Assembly (NCBI GenBank): GCA_035079385.1
Contig: JAVHKY010000009.1
Span: forward strand, 558,001 to 622,000
Reading direction: 5' to 3'
From: Aspidiotus rigidus
Lineage: Eukaryota > Arthropoda > Insecta > Hemiptera > Diaspididae
DNA: 64,000 nucleotides
Every line of letters begins with the position of its first letter. Position 1 is the first letter of the stretch. This document shows, in pieces, positions 1-12,840 of the stretch. The notes beneath the pieces are model-generated. The model was not told the origin of the DNA, searched no databases, and worked only from the letters and a program-made list of their open reading frames with translations. A program made the translations under genes and the position numbers.

Positions 1-3000
1 TTGTTCCGTTATTAAATTACTTGTGTGTGTGTGTATAATGTGCAAGAAAAAATCAGCGAACCTAGGGGTAATCCCTTTACCAGGATACACAGTATGTACT
101 GTACATACCTAGGTATATGTATATGTCGTAGTAGAAAAAAAGGAGAAGAAAGAAAAATAACTACAGCGTACTCACCTGGGAATTACCGAAGACTCTTATC
201 TAATGATAAATTGATTTAAGGACACCTGGGCAGAACAATGACGAGACTTAAAATCCCTTCATCAAACTAACAGAAACTTGAACATCATTAATCAAAGATG
301 ATTTTCCTATCATTTACTGACTGGGAGTCAGCTACCTTATTGTAAATTGCGATACTATTTCCAGTCACATTTCCGAGCCATTTCATTAATTCTATAAGTA
401 GGTATATAGTAAAAATATAATGCTGGAATATCATCCGTCGCCCGCTTCTTCACGTACAAGGAATCATTACTACTGCACCTATTTATTATCATTTTTTTAA
501 TAATTTTTCTCTTGCTCAAACTTTATAGTATTATAATATTCTACGGGTACGTACTAATTAATTGTTAGTCTACTGGCGACTGGGACTGTAGTTTAAAATT
601 CAATCGAAGAAAGTCTCACGAAATGTTTATACACTTAAAATCATATTCAAATTTTTTTCCAGTCTATTGTTTCTTAGATATTAACTGTGAAAAAGTAAAA
701 TACTCGTAGTATATCACTATACATGTGGGTAAAGTGAGCGTTTACCTAACGAGGCGAAAATTGCAACCTAAGTCGGAGGCAAATAGAGTAATTTGCCGAC
801 TTGTTGAACGTTCACGATACCAGCATGTATTGAAAGATATTATCTTCTACAAATGAAACGGCAGTCGCATTTATAATTTATTTTTATTCACCTTTGAAAT
901 GGATCATGTAACGAAATAAGTAAATATTATTATTTATTCATCAGCTTAAACTATTGACTAAATACGATTAATTGAAGCGGAGGATAATGTAGGTACTCGT
1001 CTAATCAATTGAATTGAGACGAAAAGGTATTAATTTTTACGTAATATTACGACTTGTAAGTTATTGGTGTAGTTATTCATCAACAGCATCTTCAAGTTTA
1101 AATGGATATAAGAGAAATATATATGTATACGTGTATTTACTGTTTATTATTACTTATGATAGTAAAAAATAGTGTGTAGATAAACGTTGTACCGTGTATA
1201 GTTGTTGATCATCGATGTTATACTATTGTGAATACCTGTTCATCCATCTTGAAGCACCTTCGCGTTTTGCACGGTCAAAAATAACGATGAAGCGATGATT
1301 TCGTTGCGCGATTTCTTGTTTCCACCTCTTCCTTAGTTCTAATTTAATTTTTTCTGTTTCCTTATTATACTGTACTCCGGCGATGATAAAATTGTCCCAC
1401 GGTTTTACGTTAGATTTTTCCGTAAAAAGATGTGTAATTTGTGTATTCGATAATAAAAATGAAAAAAAAAAAAAAAAAAAAAAAGTATACATATAATATT
1501 ATACGTATTCATGAATGTATTAGATTGATTGTCAATAATAAGATAAAGCAGCAACAGCAGCAGCGTAGCGTCGGTACGTAGCTGTACATAATTTTATGAC
1601 AAATTGTACGTGAGAATTATAAAAAGAAAGTGCCATGCAGTTAGTTTGCGAAACGATATGATCGATAGTTGCGCGAGAAATCGACAGAAAGTGTCTACGA
1701 TGGCCGATGCTTCTTTCTCGAGTATCTCTGTTGCGCGTATTTGTACGAGTAGATCGTGTACGCCGCGCCGTACTTGGGTATATTATACAGGTTCGAAGAT
1801 GAAATTAATAAAATAAGTAACTTATAGAAAAAAAAAAAAAAAAAAAAAAAAATGATATATTCCGATGCTATCATATATTGAAAGTTATGTAGGTACTGAT
1901 GCAGGTATACAAAAGTGCAACGAATAGCGGAGGATGGAATTCGCGGAAAATAGAAGATTTGAACATATTCGAACGACGCGGCTGACACGGATGTGGATGC
2001 GTCCAACTATCGCACGCTGGCTATCATTTCTTCTGCTTGGTACATAGGAATAAATTCAAACACACTACAGGATAGAAACTGTAGTAGGCTAGTTATCGGT
2101 ACCTATCTGTAAAAAAATCTTACGCCTCGATAGCGAAAACCGCTTTTACCTGATGCGCGTTGCGATACTCGATTACTTTATACGTGTTGCTCATCATGTC
2201 AAAGGTGTACAGGTGTGGGATGTGGTTAATGGATGTTGACTAGTTTAGGTTAAGAAGATCCTTTTCATTTTCTGACATTCTCAATACGAACTTCACCGTT
2301 ATACATATTTCATATTCAGGAGAATAACGCGCTAATCTATACACGTACCATCGATATACACACATATTCACACACACGCAGCTGTAGTATCTATTAACTA
2401 CCACCGAAGAATACAGTCACTTGGCTCTAAAGATACACACCTAAGTTGTAGTCAGAAGATGTTGACGCCCTTCTCCTGTACGCTTTTGTTTGGTTTTGCG
2501 GTACCATTAGTAATAAAGCGCCTGTACCACGAATAACATTACGGGCGTGTATATCACTTTTATATACACACAAAAACAAACTCTCGCTAGAACCCACAGA
2601 TGAAAATGAACTGAAAAATATTTTGAAAGTATAGGTACGCCCGCATAAACACTTGCACGTGTAATTCCTTATAGACAAATAGACTTGCTAGTGTTTTCTG
2701 AAAAGTGTACAACATTCCGGTAGTCTACCTATAGCAGTATACTCGTATAAACGTACGAGTAACTTATGCGAAACTAATCCGAAGAAAGAGTCGCTGACCT
2801 TTTCATATAACAACGTACTTACAACCGATGATATCCATTCCTTTCAACAGAATGTGAGAACTGAGAATACAAGTGATTTCATTTTTATGAGCGCATCTGA
2901 ATAACGATGTGGTCAGCTTTTATACGGTAATACCTACTTCGTAATTTCTACTTCCGCGTGTAGTTATCGTAGATTTTTTAAAAGACAACCTGGTCATATA

Positions 3001-3943
3001 TATATGAGGTAGAGGTACTTATATATTTCGCGCCATCAGTTCGTCAATCAACTCCTTGGTCAACCTTAATGATAGTGCGTCCAACATATATCGAGAAATT
3101 CGGTAGCACGAAAGATGGTCCTTTAAAAGTTTTCTGCATTTCCAAGGATATAAAATTAATCATACATCATCTTAGATCTTCCAAAAAATTTTCCCAATTT
3201 TTCGGCGGTAGACTCGAGCAGGCTATTTAAATCGTTGCACTCGTTTTGAAGTGCAGATACTTCTTTATTTTGCCCTTTTTACTCATTCTTTGTGTAGGTA
3301 ATGAAACTGCAATCATTCTCATCTTCCAGCGCATCACCTACTTTATCCGTTCATGCTAGGCGAATGGATCGAGGATGACAATCTACTTAGACTTAAAACA
3401 CATTCATAATTATTTGAATGTAATACACAGAACTTAAGCACCGAAACAATTTCATTTTATCTTTCATATCAAAATTTTAGTTTTAATACCTTAATCCGTA
3501 TAATATTTAGATGTTTTTGCCTCCCTATTCCTTATAATCATACCGTATGTACCAAAATAACTCACTATGACTGACTTCCATCGATTTTTGCGTGCCTGAA
3601 TGCTATTTAACATTTTTAACGCATTTTTGGAAAATATCGTACGGTTTACCTATTTAGCTTTCATTTCGTTGACCAACTTTATCGAGTCCGAGAAGCAGGT
3701 AAAATATACATAAAAATATGAACACTTTTTTCTTTTTCGCTGTATGGGATTATTTTTCAAGATTGGGCTATACATGTATGTTATACAAAATGGAGATGTT
3801 ACATAATTGATAAGTTTAAAAATCATTCGTTAAGCGGAAAGTTACATACGTACTTACCACTAGCGGAAAATACATAGTATTTCAAATTTTGTCCAGAACA
3901 TTTATGGAATTTACAATGACTCATAGGAATGTCGAACTGTTGA
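1..3943. other. Non-coding DNA, no gene recognised
   Basis: AT-rich sequence with only short open frames that look like chance. It holds a (GT)n run near position 22, poly(A) tracts at 1462-1484 and 1828-1852, and nothing else I can name. Confidence 0.6.
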
Positions 3944-4185
3944 CATGTTTCATATCTTTTCTTTCGCCGGATCCCGATATTGAAACTCGCGAGTACACCC
4001 CCCTCCCGTCAAGAGAGACCGTGCGTCCGTGCACATCTCTATCCCGCAGTTGAACAATTTTAAAATTTTTCGAGATTTTCAATATTGCTTTTCGTACATG
4101 CATTTGTGCGGCTTAAAATTGCGTAATGAAATATAAAGACATGAAACATGATCTTCATTTATTTGGCTACGCCAGAAAATTTTTG
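3944..4185. repeat. Short dispersed element, copy 1, with inverted ends
   Basis: The stretch begins catgtttcatatctttt (3944-3960) and carries the reverse complement of that motif, aaagacatgaaacatg, at 4135-4150. It contains gaaactcgcgagtacacccc and a run ctcccgtcaagaga. The same blocks recur at 8161-8290 (left end) and 10165-10222 (right end, including the flank reading tttatttggctaygccagaa). This marks a dispersed non-autonomous element. Exact ends are uncertain because homology with the second copy continues to about 4185. No open frame is recognisable. Confidence 0.6.
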
Positions 4186-4453
4186 CAACACATACATATT
4201 CAAAAAGAAATTATGAACCAAACCAAAAAGCCTTCTTCACTCAAAGAAAGTATAAGTTACTTGTGGAGTACTGGAATACCGTAACGGGGTAGACAAGACC
4301 TATTGGCTTACTCGCAGACTTCAACTCTTAAGAATTATTTGGTTTGGTTCATAATTTCTTTTTGAATATGTATGTGTTGCAAAAATGAATTAATTCTTAA
4401 GAATTGAACTCTGCGAGTAAGCCGATAGGTCTTGTCTACCCCGTTACGGTATT
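4179..4453. repeat. Two interleaved long inverted repeats (A-B-A'-B')
   Basis: A (4179-4227) is the perfect 49-bp reverse complement of A' (4338-4386). B (4275-4337) is the 63-bp reverse complement of B' (4391-4453) with about three mismatches. The order A-B-A'-B' is interleaved rather than nested, so the two stems cannot form at once without a pseudoknot-like arrangement. No coding potential is seen. Confidence 0.85.
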
Positions 4454-4635
4454 TTTCTTTCAGGCTTTCAAATCAGGTAGAGGGTCCCACAAAAACTTTC
4501 AAAGTGCGACGTTTCAGAAAGGGGGGGGGACCCGTAACTTTTCATATTAAGAGGGGTGTCAATACAGACATGAAACACGCCGAACAATCTTCAAAAAAAG
4601 AAAAAAAAACTTAATGTAACGAAGTGCATACGAGT

Positions 4636-4921
4636 AAGTATGCTTTTTGAAAAATCAAGAGAATAATTTTAGCATATTCCAGCCCCACGTCACAGTACTA
4701 CTTACAGTACGGGAAATAAAGACGTGGAGTGGAGAAAGTTTTTCTGTGTTCATAACTGTCTTTCAGTACATGTTTGCGTAAATTTTTGAGGCCGCTGATT
4801 GGTCATTTGAATAGTTTCTTCACTCTACGCTTTTATTTCCCTTACTGTAAGTAGGTAGGTACATTGTAACGTGGGACTGGAACATGCTGAAATTATTTTC
4901 TACTCATTAGAAAGCGTACTT
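4636..4921. mobile_element. Foldback MITE with about 100-bp inverted ends
   Basis: The left arm starts aagtatgctttttgaaaaat and the right arm ends attagaaagcgtactt. The arms pair imperfectly over roughly 100 bp (shared blocks include tagcatattccag / ctggaacatgcta and cttacagtacgggaaataaa on the left arm, with its complement on the right). About 85 bp of unrelated sequence separates them. There is no open frame. No clear target duplication is visible, so the family is not assigned. Confidence 0.7.
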
Positions 4922-5096
4922 CCTTCGTTCAATAGGAGGCTATTTTGGAAAAACTGTTTGATTTTTTTTATTTGACTTTGTTTTTTATCTCCTTCAATAT
5001 GCGGCGAAATTGAACTTTCATCTATCTTTCCTAAAATAAAAACGATACAAATGAATAATAAATTTGCTTCGGTTGTCGATGAGATCGAACAGGCAT

Positions 5097-5139
<43 letters not shown>

Positions 5140-8100
5140 GGAAAAATAATCTATCGATGAAACGGTACTCCCGTACGGAATAGAATTGATTAAGTTCTTG
5201 GTTTGATTGGTGTGTCAATGTGTGAAACTAATCACACTTTGTGTTTGTAAAGTATCCATCTTTTCATGCGTGTAAATTGGTGTGTGAATCGAATACGTGT
5301 AGTTATCTTTCTCTCTCCATCTTTATCTCTCTCTTTCCTATATTTCTATCCTTCCTTTTTTTTTTCCTTTCTATGGTTTTTCCCATCATATTTGATGACT
5401 ATTCTTTTTTTATCCTGTTCTTTTCTTGAATTTAGGTGCTGTCTTCCTATTCGTCTATTCCAATATCTTGAGATGGAGGGGGCGAGCTATCTTATCGTTT
5501 TATTCGAGGTTTCGGTCGACGAGCGTTTCGCTCGCTGCACGAATACTTCAGTTAGTTTGCAGACCATGAGGAGACCCCACATCCTGCACCGAGTTGTGAC
5601 CATCGTCGGGCCTACTCCATGCTTTTCTCGTGACTTGTGCGTTAGACAAGTTGACCATGTTCATGTTTTAATTGTGTAAAATCTCTGGATACAATTGAAA
5701 TCCATACTAACTCGTCTGGTGATTTCTCGTAAGGTAAAGTACGCGCCTGAGTACTTACTGCCTCTGGATACCGATGAGGGTGTGAGTCGAGTTACCAGTT
5801 CACAGTATAAAAAGTAAACACTAAATTAATCGCTGCTGGGAGTTGCTTCCTATTGCGCGTAGCGGAGACTCTAAACGAGAAGTCCATGGTTTTAGTCGTC
5901 ATTATCCAGGCCAACTCTCACCAAGTATAGGCGTAGACCTTGATTCTTGAGGAATTTTTGAAGATTACTACATCGAGGACGGACAGTCGTTGGACGGAAG
6001 AAACGCTCGACACCCTGCTACCAGCCGACAGGCGGATAATTAATTCAAGTATCATTATTCGAATTTGGTAATGTACGATTTTTTTTTCTTAGTCTTGTGA
6101 CGTAATAAAGATATAGTTGCTATAATTAATGTCATTTTTCGTTATTTGATACTAAGCTCTCCATCATTGAAAGAGAGTCCCCTTTTAATTATCTAGAGCG
6201 TCAGGGTGTGCTCAGCTGTCTGTTTCTTAAGATTCCATTTTTTTTCTCCCCTCTGCGAATCTTGTATGTGGGTGGATTTTCTGAATATCGAACTTAGCTG
6301 CGGGATTACCTGGAGAGGCGGAGTCTTTTCATACCTTGTCCAACTTCGAGCCATTCTCATGTGAGAATGTAGGGTTTCCATCTTCTTTCTACAATAATTG
6401 TTTCTTTTTCTGTTTTTGGTTTTTCTAAATTTTTCTTTTTAGTTGGTCGTTGTTTTTCTTTTTTTTTCTTGGATTGACCATCCACGTTCGATAGCCTTTT
6501 CTTCTCTTTTCCCCCCTGTCAGATACAAAATCGTACATTTTGCATCTTCTTACCTAGGTAGCCGTATAAACACATATTTAGCACATTCTTATACGATTTA
6601 CTGCACCGGCTAGATGAATCATCACTTCACCAACATAGATATAGATTTACGACGATAATTACAATTACGTAATAAAGACGCTTACGTATCATTCAAACTG
6701 ATGCACCGCTCATCCCGTTAGCCCGACCGATCATACTGTTACACCATCCCCTCCGGCATTCCCTTCCGCTCCTTCCCACCAAGTTTCTACCCCATCATCC
6801 CCTTAGATCATCTGCAAATGCTTTAAATCCAATTCCCAGGAATGGATAACATATATTGGAAAATCCTCATCACCTGCAGATACCTATGAAGGTCTGTAAT
6901 TATTTCACCGAACCCAAATACCCATTTTTCCTTTACCGGCTTCGGTGCATTGTCCGAAAGATGACACATTCCTGCTGCATCCCTATATAAACGATCGCGA
7001 TCTACGAAGCAAGGATGCATTCAACTCGTACGTTTTTCGAGAACCGTACGCTGTCCGTACGTACAAGCTCGTCGCACGAAGTTACGTTACACTGAGTTCG
7101 CGTTTGTGTATTTTCTTAAACTTTTTCTACTGTAATAGTGATCCATATTTTCTATCGCACTAAAAATATATATATTCGTATTTTCATTCGTAATATAATT
7201 GATTGTTCATCATACGTAAGTAATTAATTAAACGTATTATTCCGATGGACCCTTTTTATATAGTCTCAGCCATCGCTCTTGTAGAATTCGGCATTATCGC
7301 TATCATCATAAAATACAGTTCTGTTTTATACACATCCTTCTTGCTAAACTTGTAGACATTCATATCTCCGAACCCTGTCTTGTCAGAGCATTTCTTCTCA
7401 ATCCCCTGAATCCCTCTGACACCCCCACTGGGATTGCCGTAGGTGTGTAGATGAGAACGTAGTCTATCTCCCTACAAAGAGTCACAGTGCCCATTCGGTC
7501 ATATAAAGTTCATCCTTAGTCCAGAGTCTCGAATCAGGGACAGTTCGTTCCTTACCTAGTGAATCCGTTCTCGGCCCGTCTTGAGATTGCTCAAGTTCCA
7601 CCACTGCTTAGCTAGTTACGGCCAGAGGACGCCTCGAGATAGAGATATTCTCTAAGATGTGTCGAGTTCGTGAGACACTATGGTAGAAGCAGTTTTTCTT
7701 CTTTTTATTTTCGATTTCTTGTCTAAATTTACCCCCCATAAGTGAAGTAGGGGGAAACCTCCATCTCGACGTCGATGCTACGTGAGATCACTCTTCTGTG
7801 TGACAGATGTAAGTCGATTTATGTCGGTGTGGACAGTAAAGGGATACACCACATGTTGCCCATTTATTCAAATTACTAGCATGTATCTATACTCGTATAA
7901 AATTTTCCAGCCCTGAACGATCTCCATCTCCATTACCATTACCTATCGTATTATTCGTATTGAACATAGTTTTCAAAATTTTTGTAGTTTTTGTAACTAC
8001 TGTCATCTTAAAATTTTCCTAAGAAAAAAATTGTATACATTAGTTTGAAATTGCGATCTTTGATTTTGTAAATGTTGAGTACGTACATCAATTCTATATG

Positions 8101-8160
8101 GATACTCCATACAGCAATAAACTAGCCCACTTTCGATGAGAGCGACCCCGTTCTTTTTGA
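4922..8160. other. Non-coding DNA, no gene recognised
   Basis: Nothing assignable except a 36-bp poly(A) tract at 5101-5136 and pyrimidine-rich runs around 5300-5420. Open frames of 60-137 codons here are low-complexity or without recognisable motifs. Confidence 0.55.
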
Positions 8161-8311
8161 CATGTTCCATGTCTTTTCTCTCGCCAGACCCCGATTTTGA
8201 AACTCGCGAGTACACCCCCCTCCCCCCTCCCCCCCGTCAAGAGAAATCTCTACCCCGTGGGTGATTCAGAAATTCGCGAGTACACCCCGCGTAATAATAA
8301 TAATAATTAAT

Positions 8312-8342
<31 letters not shown>

Positions 8343-9543
8343 AAATAAATAATTAAATAAATAAATAATTAAATAAATAATTAAATAATTAAATAAATAA
8401 ATAAATAATTAAATAATTAAATAAATAAATAATTGAATAATTAATATAATTGATAATTAGAAAATTTTCTAAGTCCCTCTTCCTATCATATATGGCTGGA
8501 TAGTCGAAATTTTTCCAAGTCCCCTAGACTTGAATTGTCTCATACCATTCCAATACAACAGCGAGACAGGGGGCGAACGAGCGGAGCGAGTTCGCGCTAC
8601 CTCATATTTCTCATAGAAGACTTGAATTTTCTCATACCATTCTAATACAACAGCGAGATCGCTCGTTCGCCCCACGAAAGTTGATACCTCAAAATATAGA
8701 ACACCCACAATTACCTCAAAATATTTCTCATACAAGACTTATACGACGCCAAGATAGGTAAAGGGAGTAAACGAATAATATCTCACGAACACTTGACCTA
8801 GTAGAAGAATTAATAATAAATAAATAAATGAATAAATAAATAAATAAATAAATATATAAATAGAGAAATAAATAAATAAATAAATAATATTAAATAATTA
8901 AATAATAAAATAATTGAATAATTGAATAATTAAATAATTAAATAAATAAAGGCTGAATAGTCGAAATTTTTCCAAGTCCCCTACACTCGAATTGTCTCAT
9001 ACCATTCCAATACAACAGCGAGATCGCTCGTTCGCCCCACCGAAAGTTGATACCTCAAAATATAGAACACCCACAATTACCTCAAAATATTTCTCATACA
9101 AGACTTATACGACGCCAAGATAGGTAAAGGGAGTAAACGAATAATATCTCACGAACACTTGACCTAGTAGAAGAATTAATAATAAATAAATAAATGAATA
9201 AATAAATAAATAAATATATAAATAGAGAAATAAATAAATAAATAAATAATATTAAATAATTAAATAATAAAATAATTGAATAATTGAATAATTAAATAAT
9301 TAAATAAATAAAGGCTGAATAGTCGAAATTTTTCCAAGTCCCCTACACTCGAATTGTCTCATACCATTCCAATACAACAGCGAGATCGCTCGTTCGCCCC
9401 ACCGAAAGTTGATACCTCAAAATATAGAACACCCACAATTACCTCAAAATATTTCTCATACAAGACTTATACGACGCCAAGATAGGTAAAGGGGTAAACG
9501 AATAATATCTCACGAACACTTGACCTAGTACAAGAATTAATAA

Positions 9544-9583
<40 letters not shown>

Positions 9584-10222
9584 ATTAAATAATTAAATAT
9601 ATAAATAATTGAATAATTAAACAATTAAATAAATGAAGGCTGGATAGTCGAAATTTTTCCAAGTCCCCTAGACTTGAATTGTCACATACCATTCCAATAC
9701 AACAGCGAGACAGGGGGCGAACGAGCGGAGCGAGTTCGCGCTACCTCATATTTCTCATAGAAGAATTATACGACGCCAAGATAGGTAAAGTTTTTTAAGT
9801 CCCTCTTCCTATCATATATGGCTGGATAGTCGAAATTTTTCCAAGTCCCCTAGACTTGAATTGTCTCATACCATTCCAATACAACAGCGAGACAGGGGGC
9901 GAACGAGCGGAGCGAGTTCGCGCTACCCCATATTTCTCAAAAAAGACTTGAATTTTCTCATACCATTCCAATACAACAGCGAGATCGCTCGTTCGCCCCA
10001 CCGAAAGTTGATACCTCAAAATATAGAACACCCACAATTACCTCAAAATATTTCTCATACAAGACTTATACGACGCCAAGATAGGTAAAGGGGTAAACGA
10101 ATAATATCTCACGAACACTTGACCTAGTAGAAGCCTAGACTGAAATATTTCATGATGACTGATAAAATATAAAAGACATGGAACATGATTTTCATTTATT
10201 TGGCTATGCCAGAAAATTTCTT
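8161..10222. repeat. Tandem module array within short inverted ends (copy 2 of the 3.94-kb element)
   Basis: The block starts catgttccatgtctttt (8161) and its reverse complement lies at 10174-10190, a perfect 17-bp inverted pair. Between them are five copies of a module beginning ggctgRatagtcgaaattt at 8494, 8951, 9313, 9638 and 9820. Intact units have a period of about 362 bp. Each module includes ccattccaatacaacagcga, a hairpin-prone gcgaac...gttcgc segment in some copies, and aagacttatacgacgccaag. Modules are separated by (TAAA)n/(TTAAA)n microsatellite. The array looks like local amplification inside a non-autonomous transposon. Confidence 0.7.
8288..8460. repeat. TAAA/TTAAA-type microsatellite
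   Basis: About 170 bp made almost only of aataa, ataaat and aattaaat words. Similar blocks occur at 8810-8950, 9175-9312 and 9535-9635 between the array modules. Confidence 0.85.
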
Positions 10223-11980
10223 AATAATTTGCGTAAATACAACAATGCCCTTTTTTTTTCATAGATAGAGTTCGTGCATATTGTTTCGTTCTTTTCAAGA
10301 AAAGTGCCGACCATAAAAAGTGTGTATAATTATACCACGCACGTTTAGATTTTTTCTTCTTCATTTATATCCCTAAACCATCGTGTTAGATATTGAATTT
10401 TGAAATAATTATTATTAAATTAACGACGGAAGAATTAGCTCCGTCTAATTATTTTTGAGAGGAAGAAAACCAGGAACCTTTTTGGTACATACAATTTTGG
10501 GAGCTACTACATTGAAGGTGATATACGATATTAGGTTGCGACGGCTTTCAATTAATAGTAGTCGACGTTTTCGAAAGGGTGCGTCCAGCACGTCAAGTGC
10601 TGTGGCTAATCAAGTGTTGTTGTTGCACAAAAAATATGAAATGTACCAAGCCTAGATGAACAAGAAAAGATGATATATAGTGATAAAAAAAAAGGAGAAG
10701 AAGAAAAAAAACGAAGTGTTAAAATAGATTGGCTCAACGTGAGAAAGTGTAGGTAAGATAATGTAGGTATCGCATATCTCGTCAAAATATGATGAATTTA
10801 GATTGACCAGGTTACGTGTTTAATAGAAATCTTGGTCAACAGCGAGATGATCCGTCGCCGATATGTATATCAGGTGCAGTAAAGATATCGCTCATCATTT
10901 TATAGTAACTTCTTTTTTTCAAGTTACCTGTAACGCTCATCGTGTGTAACGAGAGAAATCAAAATGAGCATTTTTTGTCTAGACCAGTGGGCGATTTTGT
11001 TCCTAATACTCATAAGCGGCGAACACGGCATCGGCATCTTATATACATGAAGAGCACGTGCGTTCATGCGCGCGCGTGATTTGAGCGCCAAAACTGTAAT
11101 CTATAGGGGAAGCAGAATTCTAACGCGACTAGGTTGAGATGTTGTGGAAATATATTATTTGTGCGCGTGTGTGTGAGAGCATTTGTAAAAAGACGATTTT
11201 GAAAAATGAAATGTTGGTATCAAAACAACGTTCACTCTCAACAAAATGAAATGTACTTTGAAACATTTTTTATTTTGAAAGTGACTAATTAGGCGGTGGT
11301 TTACCGCCGCGAAACGTCGTACAAAAAATATCACGAAACCACTTAACTACCGTCGTTGCGGATAAAAATGAATTATCGTTTTAGTCTCTCTCCGATTTCA
11401 AATGCCCCGATGCTGCCGTCCACGAATAATCAGATCTACAAAATACTAAGCGATGTACAACAGTCAGAGCAAAACAAGTCATATACTTTTCCCCTCTCAT
11501 CTGCTTCAGCCGTTCACATGTGAACGCGGTATGAAATAAGATAAATAATACAGGTATAACCTAATAAATACGTACGTACAAGAGAGAATAAGTAGACGTA
11601 TAAATGAATGAATAAAATGTGACTAAGTTTCCTAATAATCTCGATAGGCGGTCTTCGCGGATTAATATTGAGGAATAAAATTTTTTTTTTTTTTTCTTGT
11701 ACACGAGTATAAGGTAGTACCAAGCAACTATCGTAAGCGTCATATACAGATCCATTCGAAGTAAATTACCAAGATGATATATTAAGAATATTATCTCATT
11801 TAATGACGCGGTTTAGTATTGCTACGCGAGTATATTCTTGTACGATATAATATTATGACAGGGTAATCGTCGCTTTTGGATGCGCGTGGATCAAAGTCAA
11901 AATTATGATCGCGAAGTATTCCAAAATTCTTATTGAATTTTGGTAGTTCACGGTAATTTAGTCCATGATGCAAAATTAAA
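10223..11980. other. Non-coding DNA, no gene recognised
   Basis: No recognisable gene or repeat. Poly(T) and poly(A) runs near 10250 and 11680 and a (GT)n run near 11161. Confidence 0.5.
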
Positions 11981-12670
11981 TTCAGTTCGCTACCTCTGAC
12001 CCCTGAAGCTTCAAAAGCAGAGGCCGAGACTATTAGAAACATAGTCCAACTTAACGGTCTCAAGGTTGATACTGATCTTCTCATCCGCCGGAAAAGGCTC
12101 TGGTTCTTACTCGCTCAAACCCGCCCTCGTCTTGCTGCTGCTGATCCTTTGCACGATGAACAAAAAGAAAAAGAGGGAAAAAGAACGCGCTGGATTCGAC
12201 TGCCCTTTTTGGGCCGCCCCTCGCTGAAGATGGCCCGCGAACTTCGACGCTTTAATTATAACGTGGGATTTTATCCAATGACCACTCTCAGACGTCTGAT
12301 CAATCTTAAAGACCCGGTCCCTCCTCTTCAAAAATCTGGGATTTATGGAATATCATGCGGAGAGTGCAATTCCTTCTATATTGGGCAGACTGGTCGGAAA
12401 CTCCAGAAGCGTATAAAAGAACATCACGCAGCTTTTTGGTCTAACACTCCTAATGAATCTGCTTTCGCCGCACATTGTTTGGCAGAAAAACATGATATTG
12501 GAAAATCTTCCGCTAAACTTCTGCATGTGTGTGATGAAGGTCGTTCGTTGCATAGATTGGAAGAAACAGAAATTATCGCAGCAGCTGTATCTAATCGTCC
12601 GTCACTCCTGAACGATTATGAAGCTACACTCTTGAATCCATTTATCCGATTCTTCTTTAATTACTCATAA
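11981..12670 (+). pseudogene. PLE C-terminal fragment: RT tail plus GIY-YIG endonuclease
   Basis: The frame is open from about 11981 through the stop at 12668-12670, about 229 codons; the ATG at 12149 is internal and not a real start. The first part (LPLTPEASKAEAETIRNIV) matches the spacer after the PLE reverse transcriptase. Then come a basic linker, RWIRLPFLGRPSLKMARELR, and a GIY-YIG endonuclease module (SGIYGISCGECNSFYIG followed by QTGRKLQKRIKEH, about codons 127-156 of the open frame). In PLEs this nuclease nicks the target DNA for target-primed reverse transcription in the nucleus. The palm motifs are absent, so the copy cannot move on its own. The call is firm for the domain and weaker for the exact PLE lineage. 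Confidence 0.85.
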
Positions 12671-12769
12671 CTCTTGTATATACTGGCCTTATTCACGTAT
12701 TTACTGGCGTTTCTGCTTCTTGTTGCTCTACCACGAACTTGTTTGGTGTTTCTCGTCTTCAGTCCATCA

Positions 12770-12812
12770 CCTGATGATGATCGGTACACTCGATTGAAAC
12801 CGGTTGTGTTCG
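12770..12812 (+). ncRNA. Hammerhead-ribozyme-like core in PLE 3' tail
   Basis: ctgatga at 12771-12777 is followed by a possible stem (atcg/cgat around gtacact) and gaaac at 12796-12800. This gives the CUGANGA...GAAA order of a hammerhead core, a motif known from PLE termini. Stem II fits imperfectly (one extra base) and stems I/III are not resolved, so activity is doubtful. Confidence 0.4.
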
Positions 12813-12840
12813 TATTCTGTTCTTGACGTTACCTTTTTCA

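Larger units (their letters stand above)
11981..12840 (+). mobile_element. Penelope-like element, 5'-truncated 3' portion
   Basis: An open frame with typical PLE C-terminal features (next entry) is followed by an untranslated tail ending in a ctgatga...gaaac motif near 12771-12800, typical of PLE 3' ends. Sequence upstream of about 11981 no longer resembles a PLE, so the reverse transcriptase core is missing. No target duplication was found. Confidence 0.8.

Noticed and set aside
5266..5679. 137-codon open frame rich in Phe/Leu/Ser at its start
   Set aside because: The first part is translation of a pyrimidine run and the rest has no family features.
8494..10133. CRISPR-like regular repeat array
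   Set aside because: Units are 180-460 bp with microsatellite between them, in a eukaryotic context; no short direct repeats with unique spacers.
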